A stretch of 8,392 nt of DNA from assembly GCA_003562605.1 (NCBI GenBank), contig PWUG01000273.1:1-8392 (forward strand), read 5' to 3'. The notes beneath the pieces were generated by a model. The model saw only the letters and a list, made by a program, of their open reading frames with translations. It made no database searches and was not told the DNA's origin. A program made the translations under genes and the position numbers. Positions 6,808-8,392 of this stretch are shown piece after piece; the first letter of the stretch is position 1, and the number at the start of each line of letters is the position of its first letter. This DNA is from Syntrophomonadaceae bacterium. GTDB lineage: Bacteria; Bacillota_D; Dethiobacteria; DTU022.

Positions 6808-8262
6808 CTACTTGTTCAATTTCGATTCTGCGTTGGCAATGATATCCTTAATCTTTTGCTGAACATCTTTGGACAGAGGCTCGGGCTCATAGTTTTCAAG
6901 GATATCGATTACTTTTTCATTGGCTTTATCAAAGAGTGTTTTACTGCCGGCAGCGGCCCAGTTTTCGTAGACCTGTCTTTCAAAGAGCTGCGGATACCAG
7001 GTTTCGTTTCTAAAATGTTTCATGGTGTGTTCTTCGCCGAGGAAGTGGCCGCCGGGACCGACCTGATCGATAACATCAAGAGCCAGTGTGTCCTCGTTGA
7101 CCTCGATACCGTTGACAATTTTACGGGCTATCCCGATCAGATCGTTGCATATTGTCAGGTATTCCAGGGAAGCTGTGTTGCCGTGCTCGATATAGCCAAC
7201 ATCGTGGTTCAGGTTAGGTCCTGACTGGGCAGTCAGCAGAATAGACATTGCACCTTCGATCAGGGCCTGCTCGTCGACAACTTTGGCGTCTGTACATCCG
7301 CAAGTTCCAAACATGGGTAGATCAAGATAGTCGGCAATGTCGGCAAGTCCGGCCATCATCAGGTCAAATTCAGGTGCACCGTAGGAGAAAATAGTAGTCT
7401 GCATATCCATAACGGTAAAGACACCGCCCATGATGAAGGGACTGCCTTCTGATGTTACCTGGTTTAAAACCAGCCCGCTCAGGCTTTCAGCAAGCCCGTT
7501 GGCCATTGCCCCCGCTAATGTTGCCGGCACAGTTCCACCGGCCATGATGCATGGGGTATAAACCACAGGCAACCCCTTTTTCGCTGCCAACATCAGTTTA
7601 CGAGCCGAGTCATTGGGGTGCTGCAAAGGGGAAATCGGCTCTGCATAGAGTGTCAGGAAAGGGTTATTCCTCAGCTCAGTTTCGCCACCGGCAATTATTT
7701 CGCACATCTGGATTATGTCAGAATAGCCGGGTTCATCGATAGCAGTGATAACAATCGGCTTCGATGTATTGAGGACCATCGCCTCAAACTGGTAACGGTC
7801 GTAAACCAGCTGGTGAACATCCTGGACGATACCCAGGGACATCACAAAATCAAGGTTCGGCAAAGCATCGATAACCTTGGTTGCCATCTGGACTGTCTTG
7901 CGGCTGGCTTTAATTCTTTCCTGGGTGTAGGGGTCGATGAAGTTAGGGGTATCAGACCCGGTCCCGAAGTAAGCATTGCCACCTTCCATCTCCATAACTC
8001 TTTTACCGGTTCTGCTGTTACACAGCGAAACCTTGCGAGGCACAGAATTCAGAGCTTTTTCAACGAGCCGAAACGGAATGCGCACCCGCCTGCCGTCAAC
8101 CTGGCAGCCGGCTTTTTCCATTCTATCCACAGCTTCGTCGTCTAAATAGGTAACCCCGGTTCTTTCCAGGACTTCCATTGCCGCAGCTACTAAACGGCGG
8201 CACTGGTCATCGGAGAGAACCTGCAGGAAGTTAGATTCTTGTGACTGATAATTACTTTTCAT
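6808..8262 (-). CDS. MttB-family (trimethylamine methyltransferase family) corrinoid methyltransferase, first paralogue
   Basis: A full-length MttB-superfamily methyltransferase of 484 residues from the chosen ATG. It is predicted to transfer a methyl group from a methylated, probably quaternary, amine to the corrinoid protein encoded just upstream. Motifs include FGTGSDTPNFIDPYT (99-113), FGTCGCTDAKVVDEQA (318-333), VNEDTLALDVI (388-398), and GPGGHFLGEEHTMKHFRN (about 402-419) followed by ETWYPQL, the tail typical of the family. There is no in-frame TAG before the terminal one, so pyrrolysine is not used, as in MtgB-type enzymes. The ATG at 8262 is favoured because AAAGGAG lies 11 bases upstream; a GTG at 8286 has no binding site. 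It follows the corrinoid gene by 45 bases and precedes the HyuA gene by 29. It ends in TAG. Substrate unknown. Confidence 0.93.
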   Translation of the reverse strand: MKSNYQSQESNFLQVLSDDQCRRLVAAAMEVLERTGVTYLDDEAVDRMEKAGCQVDGRRVRIPFRLVEKALNSVPRKVSLCNSRTGKRVMEMEGGNAYFGTGSDTPNFIDPYTQERIKASRKTVQMATKVIDALPNLDFVMSLGIVQDVHQLVYDRYQFEAMVLNTSKPIVITAIDEPGYSDIIQMCEIIAGGETELRNNPFLTLYAEPISPLQHPNDSARKLMLAAKKGLPVVYTPCIMAGGTVPATLAGAMANGLAESLSGLVLNQVTSEGSPFIMGGVFTVMDMQTTIFSYGAPEFDLMMAGLADIADYLDLPMFGTCGCTDAKVVDEQALIEGAMSILLTAQSGPNLNHDVGYIEHGNTASLEYLTICNDLIGIARKIVNGIEVNEDTLALDVIDQVGPGGHFLGEEHTMKHFRNETWYPQLFERQVYENWAAAGSKTLFDKANEKVIDILENYEPEPLSKDVQQKIKDIIANAESKLNK

Positions 8263-8273
8263 TTTCCCAAACT

Positions 8274-8280
8274 CTCCTTT
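8274..8280 (-). promoter_or_regulatory. Ribosome binding site of the first MttB-family gene
   Basis: AAAGGAG on the minus strand, 11 bases before ATG at 8262. The spacing is slightly long, but there is no site in front of the alternative GTG at 8286. Confidence 0.55.
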
Positions 8281-8307
8281 CTCCACTAGGTTTAAGAATA
8301 GTCATAC

Positions 8308-8392
8308 TTAACCGACCAATTTCAGGGCCAGGTCTTTGGCTGATGCTGCATCGGGAGCCCATCCATCTGCGCCGATTTCGTCGGCAAAATCC
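8308..8392 (-). CDS. Corrinoid (B12-binding) methyl carrier protein, C-terminal end only (MttC/MtgC-like)
   Basis: The last 85 bases encode, on the minus strand, the final 27 residues of a protein ending in TAA at 8308-8310; the rest lies beyond the right edge. The visible peptide includes EIGADGWAPDAASAKDLA and ends in LKLVG. An (A)DG(W/Y)(A/S)PDA..A..LA..L ending is the usual C-terminus of small corrinoid proteins (MttC, MtgC, MtbC type), where it closes the Rossmann-like cobalamin-binding domain. Its place directly before an MttB gene is the standard order. It would carry the methyl group on cobalt between the MttB and MtgA-like enzymes. The DxHxxG cobalamin-ligand motif should lie outside the window, so the call rests on the tail and context. 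Confidence 0.8.
   Translation of the reverse strand, partial: DFADEIGADGWAPDAASAKDLALKLVG

Noticed and set aside
6808..6810. TAG at the end of the first MttB-family gene as a possible pyrrolysine codon
   Set aside because: It lies at the expected C-terminus. Readthrough adds only 13 codons before another TAG and overlaps the next gene's ribosome binding site and start. Pyrrolysine in MttB lies mid-protein.
7618..8145. 175-codon open frame on the plus strand
   Set aside because: It lies wholly opposite the first MttB gene, has no recognisable domain and no supporting binding site. It is a mirror frame of real coding sequence; the same holds for plus-strand frames at 2825-3235, 3375-3734, 5961-6311 and 6805-7224.

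Overview
The window is a methyl-transfer gene cluster from an anaerobic bacterium. It most resembles an acetogenic or syntrophic Clostridia-type Firmicute: mid-40s %GC by eye, strong purine-rich ribosome binding sites, TTG/ATG starts, Rho-independent terminators, and a corrinoid plus tetrahydrofolate methyl-transfer set. The lineage is an inference. No rRNA, tRNA, mobile element or CRISPR array was seen.

Layout. At 1-348 (+) is the 3' end of an ABC transporter ATPase, tungstate (TupC)-like by its C-terminal tail. It converges on everything else, which lies on the minus strand. Read in the direction of transcription, from the right edge leftwards, the main operon contains: the last 27 codons of a corrinoid-binding methyl carrier (8308-8392); a first MttB-family methyltransferase (6808-8262); a hydantoinase/oxoprolinase (HyuA-type) ASKHA ATPase (4763-6778); a methyltetrahydrofolate:corrinoid methyltransferase of the MtgA/AcsE type (3912-4739); and a second, divergent MttB-family protein (2418-3842). 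A perfect 10-bp stem terminator follows at 2328-2364. A 330-base AT-rich intergenic region then carries a full-consensus -35/-10 promoter. This drives a separate gene at 423-2087, a tandem two-domain cyclase-family (PF04199, KynB-like) hydrolase. A last hairpin at 349-384 closes the locus.

How the genes may work together. The corrinoid protein, MttB proteins and MtgA-like protein form the standard three-part route from a methylated (usually quaternary) amine to methyl-tetrahydrofolate. Both MttB reading frames are free of in-frame amber codons, and three of the seven genes end in TAG, so these are best read as non-pyrrolysine members of the family, as in the glycine betaine MtgB branch. Less usual are the HyuA-type ATPase embedded in the operon, the two dissimilar MttB paralogues, and the adjacent double cyclase, whose N-terminal half has lost most metal-binding residues while the C-terminal half keeps them all. 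One reading is a demethylation pathway for a methylated cyclic or amide-containing nitrogen compound, with HyuA and the cyclase opening a ring or amide bond. The substrate cannot be read from the sequence.
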